A stretch of DNA of 22,511 bases, from positions 1 through 22,511 of the forward strand of contig VGKR01000003.1 in NCBI GenBank assembly GCA_016866915.1, in the 5' to 3' direction. The notes beneath the pieces were generated by a model that was not told where the DNA came from, did no database searches, and was given only the letters and a program-made list of their open reading frames with translations. Positions within the stretch are counted from its first letter, which is position 1. Every line of letters starts with the position of its first letter. The DNA comes from Candidatus Pacearchaeota archaeon (GTDB taxonomy: Archaea > Nanobdellota > Nanobdellia > Pacearchaeales > GW2011-AR1). Shown here piece by piece: positions 14,267-20,482 of the stretch. The position numbers and the translations under genes were made by a program.

Positions 14267-14572
14267 TTATTTGAATTCTTTAAGGACTTGAAGTATTTTG
14301 TTTGATTCATCTTCATCAAAGCTCATCTCATTTAAAATTTTATTTAAACTCTCATGACTATCTGGCAGCACATCAATTATCTTTGCTATAGATTCTGATT
14401 TAATTTTTAATAAGTTTAATTCATCAAGTTTTTTTCTTAATTCTTTGGCTTTTTCAGGGCTCATTTTTGTAAATTTTTTAATAAATTTCTTAAGTTCTAC
14501 TTCTCTTTCTGTATCTTCTTTTAGATATTTCGTAACTTCTGCCATACTAAGAGGTTTTGATTCTGTTATCAT
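14267..14572 (-). CDS. rpo4: DNA-directed RNA polymerase subunit F (Rpo4)
   Basis: The 101-residue product is an Rpb4/RpoF homologue, which forms the polymerase stalk with Rpo7. It shows the N-terminal SKPLSMAEV segment and the helical HRDC-like part, LKKFIKKFTKMSPEKAKELRKKL, ending in a conserved LP region with ILxxMSFDEDE. Its ATG overlaps the eL21 stop by 4 bp, the usual archaeal pairing. Confidence 0.92.
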   Translation of the reverse strand: MITESKPLSMAEVTKYLKEDTEREVELKKFIKKFTKMSPEKAKELRKKLDELNLLKIKSESIAKIIDVLPDSHESLNKILNEMSFDEDESNKILQVLKEFK

Positions 14573-14829
14573 TTTTTACTTTCTATTTTTTTTAGATGAA
14601 TAGGCTCTATTATAAACCTTTTTTCTCTATTTATTTCTTTTATTTTAACAATATAGGCTCTTCCCCTCTTACCTTCTATAATTCCTGTTCTTCCTTGCAA
14701 TCTCTTGGGAAAACTAGAAGGAATAGACTTTTCCTTTATTACAGCAACTCTATCTCCTTCATTTAATTCCTGGAAATATCTGCTAAATTGCAGTTTTCCC
14801 CGGGTTTTTGAGCTTTTTCCTCCTGCCAT
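14569..14829 (-). CDS. rpl21e: 50S ribosomal protein eL21
   Basis: The 86-residue product is a compact archaeal eL21 (usually about 95-100). It has the N-terminal GGKSSKTRGKLQFSRYFQEL, GDRVAVI, and a KOW-like QGRTGIIEGKRGRAYIVKI core. It is the first gene of a co-directional run reaching rpo3, with start codons overlapping or a few bases from the preceding stop at most junctions. Confidence 0.94.
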   Translation of the reverse strand: MAGGKSSKTRGKLQFSRYFQELNEGDRVAVIKEKSIPSSFPKRLQGRTGIIEGKRGRAYIVKIKEINREKRFIIEPIHLKKIESKK

Positions 14830-14897
14830 AATTTACTCAAATTTACCCTATTTAAAAAACTATCCTTCATAAAGAAATAATAAAATTTCCCGATATT

Positions 14898-15095
14898 TTA
14901 TACTCTGGAAATCTCTTTTGGAGGCCCAATAAGATTAGTTGATACCAAATCTCCCTTGCTTCGAGCTTCTTCCATATTTTTAATAATTGTATTAAACATT
15001 TTTTCACCCCAAACACCTTTTCCACATCTAGAGCAAAAATCAATAACACTTTCATCAGGAATTTCAGCTTTGCAATAAATACACTTTTTTGCCAT
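14898..15095 (-). CDS. Small zinc-ribbon protein (65 aa), unknown function
   Basis: The protein has two Cys pairs (Cys5/Cys8 in KKCIYCKAEI and Cys21/Cys24 in DFCSRCGKGVWG), a clear zinc ribbon. A helix follows (EKMFNTIIKNMEEARSKGDL). I recall the same arrangement in other Pacearchaeota and Woesearchaeota genomes, but no function is known. It reads towards the eL21 operon and is divergent from rpo10, with a 171-bp spacer that must hold both promoters. Confidence 0.8.
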   Translation of the reverse strand: MAKKCIYCKAEIPDESVIDFCSRCGKGVWGEKMFNTIIKNMEEARSKGDLVSTNLIGPPKEISRV

Positions 15096-15200
15096 GTTCT
15101 CTTTTTATTTTTTATTTGTTGTTTTGCTGAGTTTTTAAAGATTTGCTCCTACTTTTAGATACAATTTCTTAAATTTAGAAGAAAAACACCCAGAGCAATA

Positions 15201-15260
15201 TTTATAAATAAACCCAAATACTGCTTAGATAGATAAATTTGAATATTTTACATATAGGAG
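15201..15260 (+). promoter_or_regulatory. TATA box and Shine-Dalgarno of rpo10
   Basis: TTTATAAATA (15201-15210) would start transcription near 15229. GGAG (15257-15260) overlaps an in-frame TAG (15255-15257) and ends 6 nt before an ATT codon at 15267, an ideal spacing. This places initiation at that ATT. Confidence 0.55.
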
Positions 15261-15266
15261 TCTAAA

Positions 15267-15464
15267 ATTATAGTTCCAATTCGGTGTTTTAGCTGCGGAA
15301 AACCAATCGGCCATTTATGGGAAGAATTTCAAAAGAGAGTTTCTGCAGGAGAAAAACCTAAAAAAATTCTCGACGACCTTAAATTAGAAAGATATTGTTG
15401 CAGATCAATGTTTCTCGGACAAGAAGATTATCTTGAGTTAATAAGTAAGTTCAAGAAATCCTAA
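15267..15464 (+). CDS. rpo10: DNA-directed RNA polymerase subunit N (Rpo10), AUU start codon
   Basis: The 65-residue product is an unmistakable Rpb10/RpoN. It reads IVPIRCFSCGKPIGHLW at the start and has YCCRSMFLG, so the zinc site CxxC...CC is intact, with a normal C-terminus. No ATG, GTG or TTG lies between the upstream in-frame TAG (15255) and the conserved VPIRC. The next Met is past the zinc motif (residue 46). The family begins M-I-V-P, which makes the ATT at 15267 the initiator, with GGAG 6 nt upstream. Gene callers limited to ATG/GTG/TTG will miss it. Its stop overlaps that of the convergent RNase P gene by four bases. Confidence 0.92.
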   Translation: MIVPIRCFSCGKPIGHLWEEFQKRVSAGEKPKKILDDLKLERYCCRSMFLGQEDYLELISKFKKS

Positions 15465-15745
15465 TACGATTTCTTAATTTTCCATCTCGAAATATAACCG
15501 CAAGTTTCGCATTCAATATTTTTTATACCTCTTTTAATTCTTATTTTTGGATTTTTATAAATAGAAAGGCATTTTCTACAAAAATTTTTTTTATTATCTT
15601 TTAATTTAAGATTATGCTTCATGGCAAGTCTTTTGATTTTTTTAATTTCTTTTGGAGTTCTGTTATTTAAACTACTAAAAAAATTCTGAATTTTTTCTCG
15701 AGCTTCTTTAGAAGAAATTTTTTTTCGAGAATCGCTTTTAATCAT
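15461..15745 (-). CDS. rnp4: RNase P protein component 4 (Rnp4, Rpp21/Rpr2 family)
   Basis: The 94-residue product has the Rpr2 layout: a helical N-terminus with IKRLAMKHNLKLKDNKKNFCRKC, then a zinc ribbon formed by FCRKC (Cys56, Cys59) and CETCG (Cys79, Cys82), and a short basic tail. Archaeal Rnp4 pairs with Rnp3 (Rpp29) neighbours and Rnp2/Rnp1 to activate the RNase P RNA in tRNA 5' maturation. It lies downstream of 5S rRNA on the same strand, 57 bp away, and is convergent with rpo10. Confidence 0.85.
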   Translation of the reverse strand: MIKSDSRKKISSKEAREKIQNFFSSLNNRTPKEIKKIKRLAMKHNLKLKDNKKNFCRKCLSIYKNPKIRIKRGIKNIECETCGYISRWKIKKSY

Positions 15746-15801
15746 ATTCCAAATAAAGAAAATATCTTATTAAGTTTTGTTATTTAAATAAAGAATAAAG
15801 C

Positions 15802-15913
15802 GAGACAGCACTCTTGCTTCGCGTCTTGTAGGACACTAAAACAAGTAGCGTAGGAAGCTTAACTTCTGTGTTGGGAATCGGAACAGGTGTTTCCAACCTA
15901 CTATGACTGTCTC
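15802..15913 (-). rRNA. rrf: 5S ribosomal RNA
   Basis: Read on the minus strand, the roughly 112-nt RNA closes with a terminal stem GAGACAG/CTGTCTC. It carries the conserved loop sequence CACCTGTTCCGATTCCCAAC followed by ACAGAAGTTAAGCT, a hallmark of 5S rRNA. The ends were set by the terminal stem and could differ by a base or two. No 16S or 23S lies in the window, so 5S is unlinked from at least its immediate neighbours. A TATA box (minus strand ATTTATAAAC, about 15935-15944) is about 26 bp upstream. Confidence 0.93.
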
Positions 15914-15934
15914 AAAAATCAGAGAAGGGAGGGG

Positions 15935-15946
15935 TTTATAAATTTT
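15935..15946 (-). promoter_or_regulatory. TATA box of the 5S rRNA gene
   Basis: Minus-strand AAATTTATAAAC is centred 25-27 bp before the first base of 5S rRNA. It overlaps the last codons and stop (15936) of the CorA-like gene, which is on the same strand. Confidence 0.6.
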
Positions 15947-16799
15947 TAGAATTGTTGTTTTTATATTTGAGGCCGAGAGATTTCCAATATGCAAATCCAA
16001 GAATTATTGAAAGAGAGGTAGCAATTACAAGCACAGCAACAAGAAGATTTGTATGCGATCTGAAATAAACCTCTGATAGCGCAGGAATTCCAAAGATAGC
16101 TCCTATTGTTCCTGGAATTGCTACGACAATGCTGACAATTGTTAGAATGGTTATTATCACTGTAAGGCGGCCCATAGTGTCATTCAACTCTTTATTTGAT
16201 TGCATTTCTGATCGAGTTCTCAATGATGCAATCCGATATATGTGGCTTCTGCATCTTTCTAACCAATATCTTGCCTCTGTACTTAAAATCTCGTAATCAA
16301 AATTAATTATTTTGATATCAAATTGCTTAACATCTTTTTGTTTTAGAACAATTATTATCTCTACAAGCCCCTCTATCTTATCAGTTAATCTTCTTAATGC
16401 TAAACCGACCTCCTCAATTTTATCTATAACCGGGCGTGTTTCCAAACCATCCATAATATCTCTTATTTTCAGAAATTGCTCAGAATAATTTTTGAGTGTA
16501 GCTTTGAGCATAAGAAAAGTAATCAGAGTACTTTCACCCCCCTTCTTTTTTAATAAATTTCGATATTTCTTAAGAGAATTATTAATATTGGACGGAATAC
16601 AAATAAAGGTATCTTTTTTCGTTATTGCAGCGAGAATTTTTGCATTATCTCCATAAAGAGGAAAATAAATAATTGAAAGCCTATCATCATAATCAAAAAA
16701 AGGCAAATCCAATTTAAGTACAGAATCAACATCTCTTTCTATTTTTGCAGAGACAAGCGCATTCTTCATTTCCTCAACATTTTCAAATTGATGTAGCAT
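15936..16799 (-). CDS. CorA-like divalent cation transporter lacking the GMN motif
   Basis: The 287-residue product has a soluble alpha/beta N-terminal domain (about 1-80), a long helical stalk (about 85-210) and two C-terminal membrane helices (about 212-232 and 250-270), the CorA plan. The loop between the helices, where Mg2+-transporting CorA proteins carry the near-invariant YGMN, reads FGIP here (236-239). The ion specificity or gating may therefore differ, and it may not transport Mg2+. The gene starts 1 bp after the DUF134 stop, so the two are cotranscribed and probably controlled by DUF134. Its 3' end contains the 5S promoter. Confidence 0.82.
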   Translation of the reverse strand: MLHQFENVEEMKNALVSAKIERDVDSVLKLDLPFFDYDDRLSIIYFPLYGDNAKILAAITKKDTFICIPSNINNSLKKYRNLLKKKGGESTLITFLMLKATLKNYSEQFLKIRDIMDGLETRPVIDKIEEVGLALRRLTDKIEGLVEIIIVLKQKDVKQFDIKIINFDYEILSTEARYWLERCRSHIYRIASLRTRSEMQSNKELNDTMGRLTVIITILTIVSIVVAIPGTIGAIFGIPALSEVYFRSHTNLLVAVLVIATSLSIILGFAYWKSLGLKYKNNNSKNL

Positions 16800-16800
16800 T

Positions 16801-17097
16801 TTATTTTGCTATCTTAAAATTTCCGCCTTGAATTTTAATAGCTTGTCCATTAACTATAGCATCTGTTAATTTTTTTCTTCCGGATTTAAGTAATCTCGAC
16901 AATGTAGATTGACTTATTTTCATTTTTCTTCCAGCTGCGTTTTGCTCCATTTCTCCAAAATCAACCAATCTCATAGCTTCTACTTCATCAAAACTTAAGA
17001 CAATTTCTTTTAGATTCACCAGAGGAATTCCAGCTGGTTTAAAGTAAGTTACATTTGGCTGAAAAAAAATATTTCTAATTCTTTGAGGTCTTACCAT
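16801..17097 (-). CDS. DUF134 family DNA-binding protein
   Basis: The product is a small helix-turn-helix protein. It has MVRPQRIRNIFFQP at the start, VLSFDEVEAMRLVDFG in the middle, and a sigma-70 region 4-like helix-turn-helix, AAGRKMKISQSTLSRLLKSGRKKLTDAI. This is the DUF134 pattern. I chose the ATG at 17097 (98 residues, MVRPQR), since the family starts M-x-RP. An ATG at 17115 would add six residues. A TATA box at 17118-17126 predicts transcription from about 17097, so the mRNA would be leaderless. The palindrome ATGAAT-TAAT-ATTCAT fills the gap between TATA box and start. It is followed by the CorA-like gene. Confidence 0.88.
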   Translation of the reverse strand: MVRPQRIRNIFFQPNVTYFKPAGIPLVNLKEIVLSFDEVEAMRLVDFGEMEQNAAGRKMKISQSTLSRLLKSGRKKLTDAIVNGQAIKIQGGNFKIAK

Positions 17098-17099
17098 AT

Positions 17100-17126
17100 A
17101 TGAATTAATATTCATAATTATATAAA
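17100..17126 (-). promoter_or_regulatory. DUF134 promoter with palindromic operator ATGAAT-N4-ATTCAT
   Basis: TATA box TTTATATAA (17126-17118, minus strand) is followed directly by the perfect-arm palindrome at 17115-17100, two bases before the predicted start codon and transcription start. A protein bound there would block initiation. The same palindrome lies at the same place in the DUF5320 promoter. Confidence 0.6.
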
Positions 17127-17155
17127 TCTTATTAAAAATAAAAGAAAAGCAAGAA

Positions 17156-17398
17156 TTACTTAATTTCTTTAAGTCTTTTTTCTATTTCTTGCTTTTCTAA
17201 TTCAATTTCTTTAAGTTCAGCTTCAAGAAGCTTTTTTTCATTTTCAGGAGTTATAACAACAGATTCAGCATATCCATATCCAAAACTCTTGCCAAATCCT
17301 CTTCCAGCTCCTCTACGCATTCCTTTATTACAAGGCCCTAAACCTCTTCCAGTTAAAGGCCCTAATCCTTGAGGTCCTGTTCCATCAAATCTAGGCAT
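17156..17398 (-). CDS. DUF5320 family protein (80 aa)
   Basis: The protein starts MPRFDGTGPQGLGPLTGRGLGPC, nearly identical to the DUF5320 opening (MPxxDGTGPxGxGPxTGRGxGxC). It continues with a Gly/Arg-rich stretch and ends in a charged helix or coiled coil (about 50-80). DUF5320 proteins are small archaeal and bacterial proteins of unknown function, often near DUF134 regulators and NifX/NifB-type iron-molybdenum cofactor proteins; no such cofactor gene is in this window. GGAGG lies 6 nt before the ATG. It is upstream of DUF134 on the same strand but has its own promoter. Confidence 0.88.
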   Translation of the reverse strand: MPRFDGTGPQGLGPLTGRGLGPCNKGMRRGAGRGFGKSFGYGYAESVVITPENEKKLLEAELKEIELEKQEIEKRLKEIK

Positions 17399-17426
17399 TT
17401 TTATCCTCCTATATTGTTATTTAGTT

Positions 17427-17457
17427 ATGAATACATATTCATAATACTATTTAAATC
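17427..17457 (-). promoter_or_regulatory. DUF5320 promoter with palindromic operator ATGAAT-N4-ATTCAT
   Basis: Minus-strand GATTTAAATAG (17457-17447) is the TATA box. The palindrome at 17427-17442 reads ATGAATA-CA-TATTCAT on the plus strand, with 7-bp perfect arms, and covers the expected initiation site. An extra half site TTATTCAT lies at 17473-17480, upstream of the TATA box. Confidence 0.6.
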
Positions 17458-17555
17458 TTTTGTTTTGCATATTTATTCATAAACATGGAGGCTGCTGAGA
17501 AATTTTGGATTTTATTCTAAAGCTTTTTATATTGTCTATAAGTCTTAAAATTAGC

Positions 17556-17639
17556 GCAGGAGTAGCGAAGTGGTCAAACGCAACAGCCTCAAGAGCTGTT
17601 CTCTTAGTGAGTTCGGAGGTTCGAATCCTCCCTCCTGCA
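17556..17639 (+). tRNA. tRNA-Leu, anticodon CAA
   Basis: This is an 84-nt class II tRNA. Acceptor GCAGGAG pairs with CTCCTGC, D-stem GCG with CGC, anticodon stem ACAGC with GCTGT, and loop CTCAAGA has CAA at 34-36. The variable arm is CTC-TTAGT-GAG and the T-arm is GGAGG-TTCGAAT-CCTCC. The discriminator is A and CCA is not encoded. A TATA-like CTTTTTATA lies about 30 bp upstream. Its 3' end is duplicated 67 bp downstream. Confidence 0.96.
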
Positions 17640-17710
17640 TAAGGATTCGATGGTCGCAGGATCGAAAACCCGCTGGTGGTTTTCAGTTCGAATCCTCCCT
17701 CCTGCATAAG
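17640..17710 (+). pseudogene. tRNA remnant: 25-bp duplicate of the tRNA-Leu 3' end plus a degenerate anticodon-arm-like segment
   Basis: Bases 17686-17710 repeat 17619-17643 exactly: the T-loop, 3' T-stem, acceptor 3' strand and the TAAG after it. Between them lies a perfect 7-bp hairpin, GAAAACC-CGCTGGT-GGTTTTC, enclosed by the 8-bp inverted repeat GGATTCGA (17643-17650) and TCGAATCC (17688-17695). No 5' acceptor strand or paired T-stem exists, so it is not a working tRNA. The CAGGATCGAAAACCCG part resembles the anticodon region of a tRNA-Ser(CGA). Likely origins are decay of a neighbouring tRNA or a relic of an integration at the tRNA 3' end. Confidence 0.6.
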
Positions 17711-17733
17711 ATTTATCTTAACTGGATGAGAAA

Positions 17734-17808
17734 GCGCTCGTAGTTCAGTCCGGATAGAACGCAGGATTCCTAATCCTGATGTCGTGGGTTCAAATCCTAC
17801 CGAGCGCA
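17734..17808 (+). tRNA. tRNA-Arg, anticodon CCT
   Basis: The 75-nt cloverleaf has acceptor GCGCTCG/CGAGCGC, D-stem GTTC/GAAC, anticodon stem CAGGA/TCCTG with loop TTCCTAA (anticodon CCT, reading AGG), and T-arm GTGGG/CCTAC with one G-T pair. The discriminator is A and no CCA is encoded. Confidence 0.96.
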
Positions 17809-17878
17809 TTTTCCATACTCTAAGATTTTTTCTATTTTCGTAAGATTTAAAACATAATATCTCAATAAGATTAAATAG

Positions 17879-17985
17879 GCGCTGGTAGTTTAACGGTAGA
17901 ATCACTGGCTTCCATGTAGAATCATATTGCATATTCATTTTTGCGAAGAGACCAGTTGACCCGGGTTCAACTCCCGGCCGGCGCA
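17879..17985 (+). tRNA. tRNA-Gly, anticodon TCC, with a 36-nt intron
   Basis: Acceptor GCGCTGG pairs with CCGGCGC, anticodon stem ACTGG with CCAGT, and T-arm CCGGG-TTCAACT-CCCGG is perfect. The anticodon TCC is at 17911-17913. An intron at 17915-17950 follows position 37, the standard archaeal site. The splice signal is a perfect bulge-helix-bulge. Exon CTTC (17909-17912) pairs with intron GAAG (17945-17948), with 3-nt bulges CAT and AGA cut after their second base, and an inner helix GTAGAA/TTTTGC. The spliced tRNA is 71 nt. secF starts 9 nt after its 3' end. Confidence 0.95.
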
Positions 17986-17994
17986 TTTAGAAAA

Positions 17995-18915
17995 ATGACA
18001 GAAGAAAAAAAATTAGAAGCATCAAAAGAAAAAAAGAAGCTTTTTGCTAATTTTAATTATGATAAATATTATAGAGCGTTCTTTTTTATTCCGATTGTAC
18101 TTCTTTTAGCATCATTAGCTTATTTAGGCTTTTTTTATGCTAAAAATGGAGATATTATCTACAAAGATGTTTCTTTATCTGGAGGAACATCTATAACTCT
18201 TAATGGAGAAATAGCGCAAAACCAACTTGAAGATTCTTTAAAAGAGAAATTTCCAGATGTATCCTTTACTCAATTAGAAGATGTCACAACAAGAAAACAA
18301 ATTGCTTTAATAGTTAAGAGTTCTGCGAGTCCAGAAGAATTGCAATCCGAAATTGAGAATATTTTAGAATATTCTTTGAATGAAGAAAATTCAAGTATTG
18401 AATTTACAGGTGCATCTTTAAGCCAGAAGTTCTATAGGCAATTGATTTTTGCATTGATACTCTCTTTTGTTTTAATGTCTATTGTTATTCTAATAATGTT
18501 TCGAACTGTTATTCCAAGCATTGCAGTTATCTTTGCAATTTTTGCAGATATTGCCATGCCTCTTGCCTTGATTAATATTTTTGAAATAAAGTTATCAGCA
18601 GCAGGAATAGCTGCTTTTTTGATGCTTGTTGGTTATTCTGTTGATACAGATATTCTATTGACTTCAAGAGCATTAAAAGCAAGAGAAGGGGCATTAAATT
18701 CTAGAATTTTCAGAGCATTTAAGACCGGTTCTTTTATGACTTTAACAGCTTTGATAGCTGTTTTACCTGCATTTTTTCTTGTAACAGGTTTACCTGATTC
18801 ATTTAGACAGATATTTTTAATATTAGCTTTAGGACTTTGTGCTGATTTAATCAACACCTGGTTTACAAACGCCAGTATAATTAAAGAATATTGCAGAAGA
18901 AAAGGAATAAATTAA
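17995..18915 (+). CDS. secF: Protein-export membrane protein SecF
   Basis: The 306-residue product has one N-terminal helix (about 33-53) and a periplasmic-type domain beginning SLSGGTSITL. Five further helices contain the SecF/RND motifs, including VGYSVDTDILLTSRALKAREG. SecDF uses the ion gradient to help pull preproteins out of the Sec channel. The frame is open upstream through the tRNA-Gly, so I chose the ATG at 17995 (MTEEKKLEAS), the first Met after the tRNA. Only 9 nt separate tRNA and start codon, leaving no room for a separate promoter. secD follows 1 bp later; secF before secD is the archaeal order. Confidence 0.95.
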   Translation: MTEEKKLEASKEKKKLFANFNYDKYYRAFFFIPIVLLLASLAYLGFFYAKNGDIIYKDVSLSGGTSITLNGEIAQNQLEDSLKEKFPDVSFTQLEDVTTRKQIALIVKSSASPEELQSEIENILEYSLNEENSSIEFTGASLSQKFYRQLIFALILSFVLMSIVILIMFRTVIPSIAVIFAIFADIAMPLALINIFEIKLSAAGIAAFLMLVGYSVDTDILLTSRALKAREGALNSRIFRAFKTGSFMTLTALIAVLPAFFLVTGLPDSFRQIFLILALGLCADLINTWFTNASIIKEYCRRKGIN

Positions 18916-18916
18916 A

Positions 18917-20428
18917 ATGAAAATAGGTTTAAGAGTTTGGATATTGATACTTGTGCTTTTTTTAGCATCTTTGTCAATTGCTCCCTGGAAAGCTTTTGAA
19001 AAAGGAGTTTATGTAAGAAGTGTAGAGATTAATTCTTCTGCTTTTGAAAGCGGATTAAGGCAAGGACAAATAATCACTTCTATAGATGGAAAAACCATTG
19101 CTAATTTAGATGATTTTAGAAATGTCTTTTCAATCAAAAATTATTCTGAAGAGAATCTAAAAACAATAATAATTACAGATCAAGGAGAGTTTATTTTATT
19201 CTCCAATAGTTCTCCTGAGATAATTGTTTCAGAGATTCCTAAATCAAATCTAAAAACAGGATTAGATTTATCAGGTGGCTCAAGAGCATTTGTTAAAGCC
19301 CAGGATAGAGACCTATCTTCATCTGAGATAAATGATTTAGTGGCTGTTGTAAGCAATAGACTTAATGTTTATGGATTGCTAGATGTTCAGGTTTATCCTG
19401 TTTTTGATTTAGAAGGAAATAATTTTATGGTTGTTGAAATAGCAGGTGCTACTCCAGCTGATTTAAGGGACATGCTTTCAAGCCAAGGAAAATTTGAAGC
19501 AAAAATAGGAAATGAAACTGTTTTCATAGGCGGAGAAAAAGACATAGCTTCTGTAAGTCGAGGAGGACAAGACGCATATATTGAAAGATGCGCTGCTTCA
19601 GGAGATGGCTATGCTTGCACATTTAGGTTCTCAATATTTCTAAGCCAAGAAGCAGCTGAGAGGCATGCAGAGATAACAAAAAATCTTTCAATTAGTTTAG
19701 AAAATCCAGAATATCTATCTGAAAAATTAGATCTTTATCTTGATGACCAATTGGTTGATAGTTTGTTTATTGGAAAAGATTTGCAAGGAAGAGTTACAAC
19801 TCAGGTTGCTATTTCGGGTTCAGGAGTTGGCGAAACACAGCAAGAAGCATATGAAGATGCTGAAAACTCCATGAAAAAATTACAGACAATTTTGATTACA
19901 GGAAGTCTTCCATACAAATTAGAAATAGTCAAATTAGATACAATTTCTCCAACACTTGGAGAAACCTTTACAAAGAATATTATTATTTTAGGAGCAATTG
20001 TGTTTGCAATAATTTCACTTATTCTTTTTGTAAGATATCGCAGAATCAAAATAACCTTATCTGTTATTCTGACAATGTTTTCAGAAGCTTTCATAACATT
20101 AGGTGTAGCTGCTTTCATAAGCTGGAATCTTGATGCTCCAAGTATTGCAGGAATAATTGCAGGAATGGGAACAGGTATAAATGACCAGATACTTATTTTA
20201 GATGAATCTGTCTCTAACCGCCATATAAGTTTGAAAGAGAGAATAAAAAGAGCATTTTTTATTATAATTGGTGCTTTCTTTACAATTGTAGCAGCAATGC
20301 TTCCTTTATTCTGGGCAGGAGCAGGAATGCTTAAGGGATTTGCTTTAACAACAATAATCGGTGTAACAGTTGGAATTTTAATCACACGACCTGCTTTCGC
20401 AGAAATCATAAGAAAAATAAGTGATTAA
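18917..20428 (+). CDS. secD: Protein-export membrane protein SecD with an N-terminal PDZ-like domain
   Basis: The 503-residue SecD has an N-terminal helix (about 6-24), a P1-type external domain (GLDLSGGSRAFVKAQ at about 115) and five C-terminal helices. Its RND-type motif is IAGIIAGMGTGINDQILILDES. Between the first helix and the usual LDLxGG start is an additional 70-90 residue module. Within it, VYVRSVEINSSAFESGLRQG, then QIITSIDGKTIANLDDF, match a PDZ domain. Such a domain could hold polypeptide C-termini near the translocon. secD begins 1 bp after secF and they work as one complex. Confidence 0.94.
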   Translation: MKIGLRVWILILVLFLASLSIAPWKAFEKGVYVRSVEINSSAFESGLRQGQIITSIDGKTIANLDDFRNVFSIKNYSEENLKTIIITDQGEFILFSNSSPEIIVSEIPKSNLKTGLDLSGGSRAFVKAQDRDLSSSEINDLVAVVSNRLNVYGLLDVQVYPVFDLEGNNFMVVEIAGATPADLRDMLSSQGKFEAKIGNETVFIGGEKDIASVSRGGQDAYIERCAASGDGYACTFRFSIFLSQEAAERHAEITKNLSISLENPEYLSEKLDLYLDDQLVDSLFIGKDLQGRVTTQVAISGSGVGETQQEAYEDAENSMKKLQTILITGSLPYKLEIVKLDTISPTLGETFTKNIIILGAIVFAIISLILFVRYRRIKITLSVILTMFSEAFITLGVAAFISWNLDAPSIAGIIAGMGTGINDQILILDESVSNRHISLKERIKRAFFIIIGAFFTIVAAMLPLFWAGAGMLKGFALTTIIGVTVGILITRPAFAEIIRKISD

Positions 20429-20482
20429 ATTTTAAGTTTTCTTTTTCACAAATAATAAAAACACCAAAACTCTCTTTTGTTA

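Noticed and set aside
17477..17986. 169-codon open frame on the minus strand with phrases such as RRPGVEPGSTG and GGRIRTSE
   Set aside because: It is the antisense of the tRNA cluster. These phrases are the well-known false translation of tRNA T-arms, and two tRNAs, one with a splice motif, fully explain the sequence.
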